NCBI RefSeq assembly: GCF_900188375.1
Contig: NZ_FZOO01000006.1
Span: 215,534-279,533 of the forward strand
Reading direction: 5' to 3'
DNA length: 64,000 nucleotides
Source of the DNA: Geodermatophilus pulveris
Lineage (GTDB): Bacteria > Actinomycetota > Actinomycetes > Mycobacteriales > Geodermatophilaceae
The position numbers were made by a program, and so were the translations under genes. Under the pieces are notes generated by a model, which was not told where the DNA came from, searched no databases, and saw nothing but the letters and a program-made list of their open reading frames with translations. This document shows, in pieces, positions 24,030 to 32,713 of the stretch (positions within the stretch are counted from its first letter, which is position 1; every line of letters begins with the position of its first letter).

Positions 24030-25936
24030 GCGCCGGCCGCTCCCAACCCGACGTCGGCCCTGCAGGCTGGGAGATCCCCGCCGCCGCCGCCGTGGTCTGG
24101 CTGACCGCAGGCGCACTGCTGCTGCCCGCCGCCCGAGCCGCCGCGGCGCTCTTGACCGGCGGCGGCTGGGTGTGGCCGGACGGGTCGGTCGCCTTGGTCG
24201 CCTCCGTCGGCGGGCTGCTCACCGGCGACGCGGCCGCTGGCCTCGACCACACGCAAAGCGCAGCGCTGCCAAGGACGGGCGCCGTGTACGCAGCCGTCAT
24301 CACCGTCCTCGTGCTGTTCTTGGGCGGCAGCGGGGGAGCGGTGTGGGCCGCGCACCGATTCCTCGGCGGAGGAGCGGGCATGGCCACCCGTGGCCAGGCC
24401 GCCGAGGCGCTCGGCTCCGCCCGACTGCGCCAGGCCGCCCGCATCATCCGCCCGGATCTGCCTAGCGGCCGCCGACGCGGAGTCCACCCGTCGGTCGAGC
24501 GGGAGGTGGGCTGGCGGCTGGGCCACGCCGCCGTCCCCACTGCCGGGCAGCTGTGGGTGCCCTTCGACCGCACCACCGGCGTCTACGGCCCGCAGGGCTC
24601 CGGCAAGACCCTCGACCTGCTCGTCCCCGCGTTGCTCGACGCCCCCGGCCCGGCGCTGGTGACCCTGACCAAGGCCGAAGACCTGCTGCTCACCCTCGAC
24701 GCCCGCGCCGACGGCGACCGTCCGGTCGCCGTGCTCGACCCCTTCGGCGCGGTGCCGGGGCTGCCTGAGCTGGTGTGGGACCCGGTCGCCGGCTGCGTCG
24801 ACCCGATGGTCGCCGAGCGCCGCGCCAAGGCGTTCACCGCCGGCACCGTGACCGGTGCGGTCACCGGCGGCAGCAGCGACAGTGCGGCGCGGTTCTACGC
24901 GTTCGAGGGGGCCAAGGTGCTGCAGGCCTATCTGCACGCCGCGGCGCTGACCGGCCGCAGCCTCGAGCACGTTCTGGAGTGGGCCGCCCATCCCCAGGCG
25001 GCCAGCCAGCCGGCCGACATCCTGCGCGCCCATCCGCACGCCGCACCGTTCTGGGACGGTCTGCTGCACGGCGCCCTGCACGGTGATCCGCGCACGGCCG
25101 GCAACACGACGACGACCGTGCAGCAGGCTCTGGCGCTGTTCTTCCAGGCCGACATCCGCCGCCGCTGCGTGCCCGGACCCGGCCGGGGGGCCATCGACAT
25201 CCCGGCGCTGCTGTCCGCCGGCGGCACCATCTACCTGCTCGGCCGCGAGGACCCCTACGCCTCGGCGTCCCCGCTTATGACCGCGCTGGCCGAGCACGTC
25301 CTCGACACCGCACTGCAGCTGGCCGCCGCCGGGCCCACCGGGCGGCTGTGCCCGCCGCTGCTGGCCTGCCTGGACGAGCTGCCCTCCACCGCGCCGCTGC
25401 CGACCCTGCGCACCCGGATGGCCAACGACCGGGCGCTGGGGGTCAGCTTCATCTACGCCGCCCAGACCTGGCGGCAGCTGGTGCTCGTCTACGGCGAGGA
25501 CGAGGCCCGCGCCCTGTTCGGGCTCACCAACGTGATCGTCGCCTTCGGCGGCGGCAAGGACGGCGCCTTCTACCGCGAGCTCTCCGAGCTGCTCGGCACC
25601 ACCCGGGTGCGGCGCACCTCCTACAGCTACCGAGGAGCCGGGTGGGGGCGGTCCACCCACGGCGAGACGGTGCCGGTGCTGCGACCGGAGGAGATCCGCC
25701 AGCTGCCGCCCGGTCGGGCGCTGGTGGTGGCCGAGAACGCTCCGCCGCTGATCGCCCGGCTCACCCGGTGCCTCACCGGCCGCCGCGGTGCGGAGCTGCT
25801 CGGGGCCCAGTCCGCCGCCCGCGACCGCGTCGCCGCCGTCCGCGACGAGACCGCGGCTCCGGCCGAGCGCGCCGCCCGCGCACACCGGGCGGCCGCCAGC
25901 GCCGGCCTGGCCCCGACCGGGCAGGACACCCGATGA
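24026..25936 (+). CDS. VirD4/TraG-type coupling protein
   Basis: The 636-residue protein has two N-terminal membrane helices (IPAAAAVVWLTAGALLL, VYAAVITVLVLFLGGSGGAVWAA) and a large ATPase domain. Walker A is GVYGPQGSGKTLD near residue 190-200, and Walker B LLACLDELPSTAPLP lies near 447. FGGGKDGAFYRELSELLGTTRVRR and QTWRQLVLVYGEDEA are typical of TraG/VirD4. It couples the relaxase-DNA complex to the T4SS. It is GTG-started with the leader ORF overlapping. The downstream gene overlaps by ATGA. Confidence 0.92.
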   Translation: MSAGRSQPDVGPAGWEIPAAAAVVWLTAGALLLPAARAAAALLTGGGWVWPDGSVALVASVGGLLTGDAAAGLDHTQSAALPRTGAVYAAVITVLVLFLGGSGGAVWAAHRFLGGGAGMATRGQAAEALGSARLRQAARIIRPDLPSGRRRGVHPSVEREVGWRLGHAAVPTAGQLWVPFDRTTGVYGPQGSGKTLDLLVPALLDAPGPALVTLTKAEDLLLTLDARADGDRPVAVLDPFGAVPGLPELVWDPVAGCVDPMVAERRAKAFTAGTVTGAVTGGSSDSAARFYAFEGAKVLQAYLHAAALTGRSLEHVLEWAAHPQAASQPADILRAHPHAAPFWDGLLHGALHGDPRTAGNTTTTVQQALALFFQADIRRRCVPGPGRGAIDIPALLSAGGTIYLLGREDPYASASPLMTALAEHVLDTALQLAAAGPTGRLCPPLLACLDELPSTAPLPTLRTRMANDRALGVSFIYAAQTWRQLVLVYGEDEARALFGLTNVIVAFGGGKDGAFYRELSELLGTTRVRRTSYSYRGAGWGRSTHGETVPVLRPEEIRQLPPGRALVVAENAPPLIARLTRCLTGRRGAELLGAQSAARDRVAAVRDETAAPAERAARAHRAAASAGLAPTGQDTR

Positions 25937-26505
25937 CCGACTCCCCGCTCGCCGTCCCCTTTCCCAAGCCGCCGCAGGAGGTGCGCCGCGCCCTCGAACA
26001 GCTCCGGCTGGCCGAGGACGCCGGCCTCGAGCCCACCGGCCTGCCACTGCTGGACCGGCCCTGGGACCCGGCCACCTGCTCGCCGTCCGTCCGTCAGCAG
26101 CTGTGGCCGTGGCTGGGCGACGTAGCCGCCTGGCTCAACCACACCTACGCCTGGCAGACCACACACGCGATCCCGTCCTGCTGGGCCCGTCACCCACACC
26201 TCGTCCAGGAGCTCGCCGTGCTCGCCTGCTTGCGCATCACCGCTGCCGCCGCCCTCGTGCCGCACGCGCTCGAGGAGTGGCACCGCTACGCGCTGCCCAG
26301 CTTCCACGCCCGGATGAGCGAACGACTCGGTACGGGCTGCCCGCCCGGCCGGCACACCGACTGGCCCGCCCGCTCCCGGGCCATCGACTACGACAGCCGG
26401 CAGGCCACCGAAGCGCGGCGAGCGCTGTTCGATGACGACCTCCGCCGGACCCCGGCCACCGAGAGCGGTGCCGGGCCGACCGGCAGCGGGATCGACAGGC
26501 CATGA
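25933..26505 (+). CDS. Hypothetical ICE protein (DUF4913-like)
   Basis: The 190-residue protein has a helical centre rich in Trp and His (QLWPWLGDVAAWLNHTYAW, PHLVQELAVLACLRI, HALEEWHRYALPSFHARM), resembling the DUF4913 group common in actinobacterial conjugative elements; function unknown. The tail (150-190) is basic and unstructured. Co-translated with the coupling protein and the next gene. Confidence 0.7.
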   Translation: MTDSPLAVPFPKPPQEVRRALEQLRLAEDAGLEPTGLPLLDRPWDPATCSPSVRQQLWPWLGDVAAWLNHTYAWQTTHAIPSCWARHPHLVQELAVLACLRITAAAALVPHALEEWHRYALPSFHARMSERLGTGCPPGRHTDWPARSRAIDYDSRQATEARRALFDDDLRRTPATESGAGPTGSGIDRP

Positions 26506-27095
26506 GCCGTTCGACCGCGCACGGCCGCGGGGACTGGATGTCGCTGCTCGACGGCGTGCGCGTCAGCCGCCGCTGGATGACGCGGCACACCCCCGCCCTA
26601 CTGGCCGCCTGGTGCGACGCCCCCACCGCCGAGCACCGGCGGGCGATCGCCGTCCGCATCCTGCAGATCGCGGCCGACCTGGAGAGCGAACCGGACGACG
26701 CCGACGACACGGCGGCCGAGTCGACCTGGTCGGAGCTCGTCGCCCCTATCGATGCCCGACTGGTGCGCGGTCCGGACTGGCCGCCCCTGGCCGCCGCGCT
26801 GACCCGGGCCGCGGCCACCGACTACGACATCGCCGCCCGGCTGCCCGCCCTGGCCGCCGCCGCGCCGCTGCCCGCCCGTCACCCGGCCCGGGAGCTGCAC
26901 TGGCGATTGCTCGACGACTGCCCGGACGCCCTGCCGCCCCTCCGCCCTACCGGTGACCGAACGGCGACCGCCGCGGGAGCCCCGGTCGTCCACAACAGCA
27001 CTGGTCGTCCACAGATCCCTTACGGCGTCCCGCCCGGTTGGCCGCGCCGACCGAGCCTCGACCCAGCCGACCTTCAGAACAGGAGACCGTCATGA
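26502..27095 (+). CDS. Hypothetical protein resembling a relaxase internal segment
   Basis: The 197-residue protein is helical. Its middle part (LVRGPDWPPLAAALTRAAAT ... LPALAAAAPLPARHPARELHWRLLDDC) is similar in layout to a segment of the relaxase in this window (HWPALIERLAVAGRAG, LLAAVAAQRPLPDDLPAAALWWRL). That suggests a shared protein-interaction module, or duplication of it, and hints at a relaxosome role. This is a visual similarity only. The C-terminus is Pro-rich and disordered. Overlaps both neighbours. Confidence 0.6.
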   Translation: MSRSTAHGRGDWMSLLDGVRVSRRWMTRHTPALLAAWCDAPTAEHRRAIAVRILQIAADLESEPDDADDTAAESTWSELVAPIDARLVRGPDWPPLAAALTRAAATDYDIAARLPALAAAAPLPARHPARELHWRLLDDCPDALPPLRPTGDRTATAAGAPVVHNSTGRPQIPYGVPPGWPRRPSLDPADLQNRRPS

Positions 27096-27388
27096 CCGCC
27101 GACGTGGCCAGCGACCCGCTCAGCTATGCCGCCTCGCTCCTCGACGCCGTCGGCGCCGACCGGGAACAGGTGCCCGCCGACATCGCCCTGGAATGCCTCT
27201 ACGCCGCCGAGCTGCTCGAACTGGCCGGCGCCCGCACCGAATCGACACCGCTGATCGACGGCGACCCCCGGGCCAGCGTCCGTGCCGCCATGGGAGCACT
27301 CGGCCTGCTGGACGAGGCCGCATTCGCCAACCCCCAGGTGCTCGACGCCGCCCGCGCCGCCCGGCACGCCCTGCGGCGACTGGGCTGA
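27092..27388 (+). CDS. Small helical ICE protein
   Basis: A 98-residue acidic helical protein (DPLSYAASLLDAVGADREQVP ... LYAAELLELAGARTES ... ARAARHALRRLG). The ATG at 27092 has AGGAG seven bases upstream, making it preferable to the in-frame GTG at 27038. No family recognised. It lies at the end of the coupled run of conjugation genes. Confidence 0.65.
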   Translation: MTADVASDPLSYAASLLDAVGADREQVPADIALECLYAAELLELAGARTESTPLIDGDPRASVRAAMGALGLLDEAAFANPQVLDAARAARHALRRLG

Positions 27389-27391
27389 GAA

Positions 27392-28714
27392 GTGGCCACC
27401 ACCCTGCAGCAGCTCCTCGACGGCCTCACCCAGCGGGCCACCGAGCCGAAGCCCTCGGCGACGATCGAGGACGTCACCGGCACACTGGACCACCTCGGCC
27501 GGGCGCTCACCGGCCTGGCCCACGACGGGCTCACGCCCGGCAACAGCATGCGGCAGCGCACCATCACCGACCTCGCCGCCGCGTGCACCACCGTCGGCAG
27601 GCTGTGGCCGCACACCGGCGGACCCCTTACCGACCTAGCCGGCGCCGCCGCCGACCTCGTCGGCCGCGACCGCGCCATCATGGGCCGCTCGCACCGGTGG
27701 GCCGTCAGCGTCGAACTGGCGGAGGTCGCCGACCACTCCGCGGGGCTCGCCCACCGGCTGCTGCCACAGGCGGCGGTCGACGAGCTGGCGACCGTCCGGG
27801 AGCTGGCCGTCGTCGTCGAACAGCTCGCACAGACCGACCCCCCGACGGCGGCCGGTGCGGCGGTGCTCGACCGCCTGGTACCCATGCCAGGCAACCCGCT
27901 GGCAGCCGCACAGCTGACCGTCCTGGATGCCTCCGGGGCGCTGGCCGCGGCAGTCGACCGAGCCCGGGAACGCAACGAATTGAGCCTGCGCAACTTCCGG
28001 GCCGCCGTCGCCGCGGCCGAGATCACCAGCCGCAGCGCCGCCACCGTCACCGCAGCCGCCACCGGCAACGACGCCGGACCGCTGCTGGTCACCGGGCTCG
28101 CCTGGCAGCTGGTCGGCCGCGCCAGCACGGTCTTCGACGACGGCCGACAAACGCGGTCCACCGATCCCCACGGCGTCGTCCCGTGGGCGTTGACGTTCGT
28201 GGGCCACCTGCGCGCACAGGTCGCCTTCGACACCGACATCGCGGCCCTCCGCGACTGGGAGGACCTGGCGGCCGTCGCCAGCAGGATGCAGCAGGTCACC
28301 GGCCAGCTGTCGGTCCTCGCCGAGCATCTCGTCTCGGCCGTCGACCGCTGGTCCCGCACCGGACAGCTGTACGCGAACGCTCGGGACCTACCTCCCATGG
28401 ACAACATGCCGGAGGACCGGGTGGCCGCGGTGATCGCCGGACGACACGTGCAGGCCCGCGGCGCCGACCTCGACCGCCTGCGGCAGGTCGTCGGCAGGGC
28501 CGCGGAACTATCGACCGGACTGGCCGACGCGCTACACCGCGCCGCCAGCATGGGGTCGCTGGCTCGAGGGCACCAGGCCACCCGGCACGCCCCGAGGGCA
28601 CGGGCGCCGGTCGCAGCCGAGCGACTGCTCAGCCATCCCCAAAGTCTCGATCGCGACGCCACCACCATTCAGTCGTCGCACCGGACGGGACGGGAAGCAC
28701 CGCCGTCTCGATAG
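27392..28714 (+). CDS. Large helical ICE hypothetical protein
   Basis: The 440-residue product is almost entirely helical and Ala/Leu rich, with several repeating segments of about 40 residues (for example LLDGLTQRATEPKPSATIED, SVELAEVADHSAGLAHRLL, ELATVRELAVVVEQLAQ, DLDRLRQVVGRAAELSTGLA). GTG 27392 follows three bases after the previous stop. The C-terminal 50 residues are basic and disordered. No catalytic motif is seen. It closes the + strand conjugation operon and may be a structural or relaxosome accessory protein. Confidence 0.65.
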   Translation: MATTLQQLLDGLTQRATEPKPSATIEDVTGTLDHLGRALTGLAHDGLTPGNSMRQRTITDLAAACTTVGRLWPHTGGPLTDLAGAAADLVGRDRAIMGRSHRWAVSVELAEVADHSAGLAHRLLPQAAVDELATVRELAVVVEQLAQTDPPTAAGAAVLDRLVPMPGNPLAAAQLTVLDASGALAAAVDRARERNELSLRNFRAAVAAAEITSRSAATVTAAATGNDAGPLLVTGLAWQLVGRASTVFDDGRQTRSTDPHGVVPWALTFVGHLRAQVAFDTDIAALRDWEDLAAVASRMQQVTGQLSVLAEHLVSAVDRWSRTGQLYANARDLPPMDNMPEDRVAAVIAGRHVQARGADLDRLRQVVGRAAELSTGLADALHRAASMGSLARGHQATRHAPRARAPVAAERLLSHPQSLDRDATTIQSSHRTGREAPPSR

Positions 28715-28738
28715 CCGATCGCCGCGCGGGACGCGCGC

Positions 28739-28858
28739 GCAAGGGGATTCCTGCGGGACACGGCGACTCCGGTCGTGGCGTCAGCGACCTAAAGCGGCAG
28801 ATTGATGCGCGACCACGGGCGCCTGCAGGATTCCCTTGCGGCAGGCAGTGTCGTGGTC
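28739..28858. repeat. Inverted repeats after the conjugation operon
   Basis: GCAAGGGGATTCCTGC at about 28740 is mirrored by GCAGGATTCCCTTGC at 28825, nearly perfectly. The second copy also sits in the loop of a larger hairpin formed by GACCACG at about 28811 with CGTGGTC at 28851, and GCCTGC with GCAGGC inside it. The structure could terminate the conjugation operon, or be an oriT-type or replication feature; I cannot decide between these. Confidence 0.5.
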
Positions 28859-28912
28859 CGCCTTGAGCTTGAGCCGCCATCACGGCTCTGAACGCTGCAG
28901 GCGACGATCGAC

Positions 28913-29506
28913 CTATTCGGCGGCACCTAGTGCAGGCTCATCAGGCACTCCAAGGTCCCTGCGCATCGTCTCCTGAAGCAAGTCGTACTTCTGCCTGAGA
29001 CGTGCGTTGAGATCCTCCGCGTCCTCGTAGTGCTCGCCTTGGTGGGGCGGCAGCCCATCAAACCTTTGGAGGGTCCTCACAGCGTCGTCAGCAATATCGG
29101 TGACCGCCGTGGATGCGAAGAGCCGCAAGGTGCGGAGCTCCTCAGTAAGCTCCACGTAGGTCCGGTCATCCTCCGGGACCGGTTGCGGCCAGTGCCCAGG
29201 CAAGTAATACCGGCCGGCCACCAGCTCCCACACCTGATCGAACTGCGTGACGAACCTGAGATATGCGTCCCGACGCTGCTCGTAGCTGCGGGCCGCGTCC
29301 TCCCTGGCCCACTGCTCACGCTGCTGCCGCTCCTGCCGATCCCACTGCTCCTGCTCGCGCTGGCGTGCCTCGTCTCGGGTGCGCTGCTCGCGGATGTCGG
29401 AACGCCACTGCGTGTAGAGCACTCCGAGTAGACCCAGGAAACCCACAAGAAGCGGGACCCAGAGCGGCACGCCACTGCTGGTTGGCACTGCTCCTCCTGC
29501 GGACAT
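28913..29506 (-). CDS. Membrane-anchored coiled-coil protein
   Basis: The 197-residue protein has an N-terminal membrane helix (VPLWVPLLVGFLGLLGVLYT, about 13-32) followed by a highly charged coiled coil (about 35-80) rich in Arg, Gln and Glu. A helical domain follows (RRDAYLRFVTQFDQVWELVAG, YVELTEELRTLRLFAS). This layout is frequent among small proteins of unknown role in actinobacterial accessory regions. The gene reads against the conjugation operon. Function unknown. Confidence 0.72.
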   Translation of the reverse strand: MSAGGAVPTSSGVPLWVPLLVGFLGLLGVLYTQWRSDIREQRTRDEARQREQEQWDRQERQQREQWAREDAARSYEQRRDAYLRFVTQFDQVWELVAGRYYLPGHWPQPVPEDDRTYVELTEELRTLRLFASTAVTDIADDAVRTLQRFDGLPPHQGEHYEDAEDLNARLRQKYDLLQETMRRDLGVPDEPALGAAE

Positions 29507-29768
29507 CGACAGGCGCTAAGCACAGCACGACGAGCAGCCTGGTGGCGCCCCGTACGCGGAACCGGCTACGGCGAACCGTAGAGGGCTCTACGGACCAGCA
29601 CAGGACGTTCCACAGCGGATCGGCTACCGGACGCCTGTGGGCTAGCGAGATGAAGCGTGTCTGCCAGCAAGCACGAGTGGCGGACCGGCCGGCGGGGTCG
29701 TGCCTCTCCTGAGCTCAAGCCCTCCAGTCAGCCGTGAGCGACCGAAGTTGCCCACGCAGGGCGAACGC

Positions 29769-30059
29769 CTACGTCGACGGGCTGCTGCCCCCTACCCGAC
29801 CCCCGACCGCGACGCCGATGGCTACAGCGAGGTTGACTGCCGCGCTAGCGACCATGGTCGTACCCCCTTCCAAGTAGGCAGCGAGTGCTGCGAGGCCGGA
29901 CACGATCGAGATAAGCGTGCCGATCTTGATCCACTTGTTGAGACGTACGCGGCCGGGTGCACCAGCACCGGTCTGAGGACCGGCAGTCGGGAATCGGGTA
30001 GGGGACAGCAGCGCCAGTCGGAGATTGGCACGAACGATCGGTGATGGCAACGCTCCCAA
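29769..30059 (-). CDS. Small two-helix membrane protein (uncertain)
   Basis: A frame of up to 96 residues with two hydrophobic segments (WIKIGTLISIVSGLAALAAYL and MVASAAVNLAVAIGVAVGG) and a basic start between them and the N-terminus. The first 35 residues look unstructured, so the real start may be inside. No ribosome-binding site is convincing. Hypothetical. Confidence 0.45.
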   Translation of the reverse strand: MGALPSPIVRANLRLALLSPTRFPTAGPQTGAGAPGRVRLNKWIKIGTLISIVSGLAALAAYLEGGTTMVASAAVNLAVAIGVAVGGRVGGSSPST

Positions 30060-30246
30060 GGTGGCCGCTGCGTACCGGCTGGCACCCGATCGCTATCCGG
30101 GCGGTGGCCGGAATCGGCTCGCTGTCGCGGTGCTGATCAGGTTGCGGACGCGCTCCGGGATTTGCGGCCAACGCCAGGGGGCCGATGCGGCCACCGGCTG
30201 CCACACCACCCAGGATGACTGAGGTACCTGAGGTGCCGCAGCTGCC

Positions 30247-30939
30247 CTAGTCGGGGATGAAGTGGCCGGTCGCTCGCGCGTCGTGCAGGAGGTCGCCACA
30301 GAGGTCTACTGCTCGTTGTAGGCAGTCGGCGAGCCAGACGGTGACGTCGACGGAGTCGCCAGGGGCGCCCGGCAGGGACAGCTTGGTGGTGGCCCGGCCC
30401 TCACTGGTCGGCTCGTTGATGACCGCGTCGAAGTGACGGGCCAACGTCGTGTGGTGGGTCGTGCGGTTTCGCAGCCGTCGGGCCTGGGCGAGCCAGCCGG
30501 TCGGGACCGCCGCCTTCTCGTCTGCGCGAGCGTTCCGCAGTGCACCGACCGAGGGAGCAGCTCCGCCCTGGGTGACGAGCTGGGCGACAAGCTTGTCGGC
30601 CTTTGCGAGGTCGTACTGGTGCTCCTGCAACGGAGGAGTGCTCAGCCGGCGTTCCAGTGTGACGATCAGTCGTGCCCGGGCCGCGTCCACGGCCCCTGTC
30701 AGGTTCGACAGGCATCCGTCCAGGGCCATCTCGACCCCGGCGTGCCGGTCAAGGCCGACGGCGCTTTCCAGGTGCTGCAGGACGTCGAGGTACCAGCGGG
30801 CCGCTCGCAGCTTCAAATCCACCCAGGAGTCATCGGGTGCCAGCACCGCCGAAGCGCTCTCAGGGGACGGGTCCTTGATGTGCTGTCCTAGCGGCCACAG
30901 GATCTGCGAGGGCGGCTCCAGCAACGGGTCGCTCGACAC
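30247..30939 (-). CDS. Helical protein with HEPN-type RNxxxH motif
   Basis: The 230-residue protein is helical in its first two thirds. It contains R157-N158-x3-H162 in the sequence RRLRNRTTHHTT, at the end of a long helix: exactly the RNxxxH active-site pattern of HEPN RNases. Regions before it (WYLDVLQHLESAVGLDRHAGVEM, AVDAARARLIVTLERRL) could form the other helices of the bundle. The C-terminal part (KLSLPGAPGDSVDVTVWLADCLQ) is a strand followed by a helix. HEPN proteins cleave RNA in toxin-antitoxin and phage-defence systems; no obvious antitoxin is adjacent. The motif match is seen directly; the function is inference. Confidence 0.7.
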   Translation of the reverse strand: MSSDPLLEPPSQILWPLGQHIKDPSPESASAVLAPDDSWVDLKLRAARWYLDVLQHLESAVGLDRHAGVEMALDGCLSNLTGAVDAARARLIVTLERRLSTPPLQEHQYDLAKADKLVAQLVTQGGAAPSVGALRNARADEKAAVPTGWLAQARRLRNRTTHHTTLARHFDAVINEPTSEGRATTKLSLPGAPGDSVDVTVWLADCLQRAVDLCGDLLHDARATGHFIPD

Positions 30940-31127
30940 AGGCTGACCCTAGGCTGGGCGGCCCACGTCACCAGGAAAGCATCAGCCGCGGCGACTGGCA
31001 GCGTGGTGAACTCGGTTCAGAGCTCAAGACCCTCAGCGGTCTATCGCATAGAGCGACTAGGGAAGTACCGACCGGGGAACGGCGACCGGCACGGCATCAG
31101 CTCGACCGACATAGCCGGCAGCGATGT

Positions 31128-31149
31128 CTGCAAGGGGATCCCCTTGCAG
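31128..31149. repeat. 22-bp perfect palindrome
   Basis: The 22 bases from 31128 to 31149 are self-complementary with no loop (CTGCAAGGGGA then its reverse complement). It lies at the broken 3' end of the IS701 remnant. Its core CAAGGGGA resembles the arms of the inverted repeats at 28739-28858 (GCAAGGGGATTCC). The same sequence family may have been used twice in this element. Confidence 0.7.
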
Positions 31150-31189
31150 ATCAGAGTCCTCCAGCAGCGAGTGCGGCGGCCGCTGCCCG

Positions 31190-32111
31190 GCCACGCGGAT
31201 CAGCTGGGCCAGGGTGGTCGGGGTGGGGGTGTAGCAGCGGTAGAAGGCCAGCTCCCCGGTGGTGAGGTTGCGGCGCACCAGCAGCGACCAGACTCCCGGC
31301 GGGAGCTGCTCCTGCTGCTCGCCCGGCTGGGGTCGGCGGGCCGGCGCCGCGGTGCGCGGGTCCAGCTCGACCCAGGCCCAGGCATAGCGGCGGGGGCCGT
31401 GCGCGCCGGTGCCCGCCGAGCGGACCTGCCAGGCGGAGCGGGGCAGGTCGGCGGTGATCTGCGCGGCGGTGCGCGCGCTGGCGGCATCGACCGGCAGCCG
31501 GCGGTGGCCGGCGGTGGCGAGCACGGAGCCGATGCCGCGTTCCTCCAGGCAGCGGGCCAGCCGTGGGTCGGCGCCGTAGACCTCGTCGGCGGTGATCCAA
31601 CCGGCGGGGACGCCGGCGGCCGCGCAGCGGTCCGGGTCGTCGGTCCAGGAGCGCGGCAGATACAGCTCCCGGTCGATCATCGCGTGCCCGCTCCGGGAGG
31701 CGTAGCCGAGATAGACGCCGACCTGGGCGTTCTCGATCCGCCCGGCGGTGCCGGTGTACTGCCGCTGCACGCCGACAGTGTGTCGGCCCTTCTTCAGATC
31801 CCCGGTCTCGTCCACGACCAGGATTCCGTCGCCAGGATTCCGTCGGCGGCGCCGAGGTGCTCGACGACGAAGTCGCGCAGCTCACCGGCGACCGCGTCGG
31901 TGTCCCACACCGCCCGCGCCAGCAGATGCTGCATGCCCCACGGCCGGGCCTCGCCTGCCTGCTCGGCCAGCGTCCAGCAGTTCCTCGGCCCCTCCCGGCT
32001 CAGCAGCGCCAGCAGCATCCATCCCAACCGGATCCGCGACTCCGGGCGCACGACATGCGGACCGATGCGTTTCAGCAGGTCATCGACGTAGATGCGCCTC
32101 GATCCCGGCAC
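31190..32111 (-). pseudogene. IS701-family transposase remnant
   Basis: Typical IS701 segments are present: GPRNCWTLAEQAGEARPWGM, then DGILVVDETGDLKKG, VGVQRQYTGTAGRIENAQVG, IDRELYLPRSWTDDPDRC and ITADEVYG. The gene is broken in three ways. A 14-bp tandem duplication (GACGGAATCCTGGC then GACGGAATCCTGGT) near 31826-31853 shifts the frame. An internal deletion joins RCAAAGVP directly to AGWITADEVYG, losing roughly 25 residues between repeated GVP segments. The C-terminus stops after IRVAGQR and runs into unrelated sequence, so the glutamate region is gone. Confidence 0.85.
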
Positions 32112-32322
32112 GCTGCAGCTCCTCCACCACGAACCGCCAGCCGGTGCAGGCCTCGACTGCGAACGCCGCCGGGCTCTTGGCGACGGTCGTGCTCAGCCAG
32201 CGGCGCAACCGCAACCGGTCCGCCGGAGCAATCCGGCCCCGCCGGGACTGGCCGCTGCGCCCATCGAGGTAGTCGAAGGTGATCTGCCGCCGGTGGACGT
32301 CCAGTCCTCCTACGATCCGCAT
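32083..32322 (-). pseudogene. IS110-family transposase, N-terminal remnant
   Basis: The first 80 residues of an IS110-type (DEDD) transposase: VGGLDVHRRQITFDYLDG carries the first catalytic Asp, followed by LRRWLSTTVAKSPAAFAVEACTGWRFVVEEL. GGAGG precedes the ATG at 32322. Homology stops at GIEAHL, where the IS701 remnant begins. Confidence 0.82.
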
Positions 32323-32394
32323 CGGGGACCTCCTCAAGCTCCAACAACCCGACGCACTCCACGGTGCGCTGAGCTGAGGGGGTCCCTCCGCATG

Positions 32395-32665
32395 TCATCT
32401 TTTCGCCCGGACGCTGACCGAGTCCAGGCTGGCCCGCGACCAGTCCAGCCGGCCTGCTCGCCCAGTCGGTCGAGCACCGCCTGGTGCAGCTGCGGCCGGT
32501 GGAGAGCAGGAACGCGATGCCCTCGAGCACGTCCCGGTCGGAGGTACGGGGCCGGCCGGTGCGGCCGTGCACCGCCGGCCTGCGCGGTGGGATCAGCGGC
32601 TCGACCAGCGCCCACAGCTCGTCACTGCTCAGCCGCGACGGCGGTAAAGACGCCGGCAACGACAT
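32395..32665 (-). pseudogene. IS5-family transposase, N-terminal remnant
   Basis: The start (SRLSSDELWALVEPLIPPRRP, GRPRTSDRDVLEGIAFLLSTG) is the N-terminal domain of IS5-family transposases. An internal deletion then joins LSTGRS to LHQAVLDRLGEQAG one frame over, followed by LDWSRASLDSVSVRAKR in a third frame, where the gene is cut. Three truncated IS of different families (IS5, IS110, IS701) lie head to tail on one strand. Confidence 0.8.
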
Positions 32666-32713
32666 GCGCCGCAGCCTGCGCCGAACCGTCAAGACGGGAC
32701 AGAGCCCGACGAC

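Noticed and set aside
26953..28866. 637-residue frame on the + strand
   Set aside because: It is the out-of-frame shadow of two genes (27092-27388 and 27392-28714), Arg/Pro-rich.
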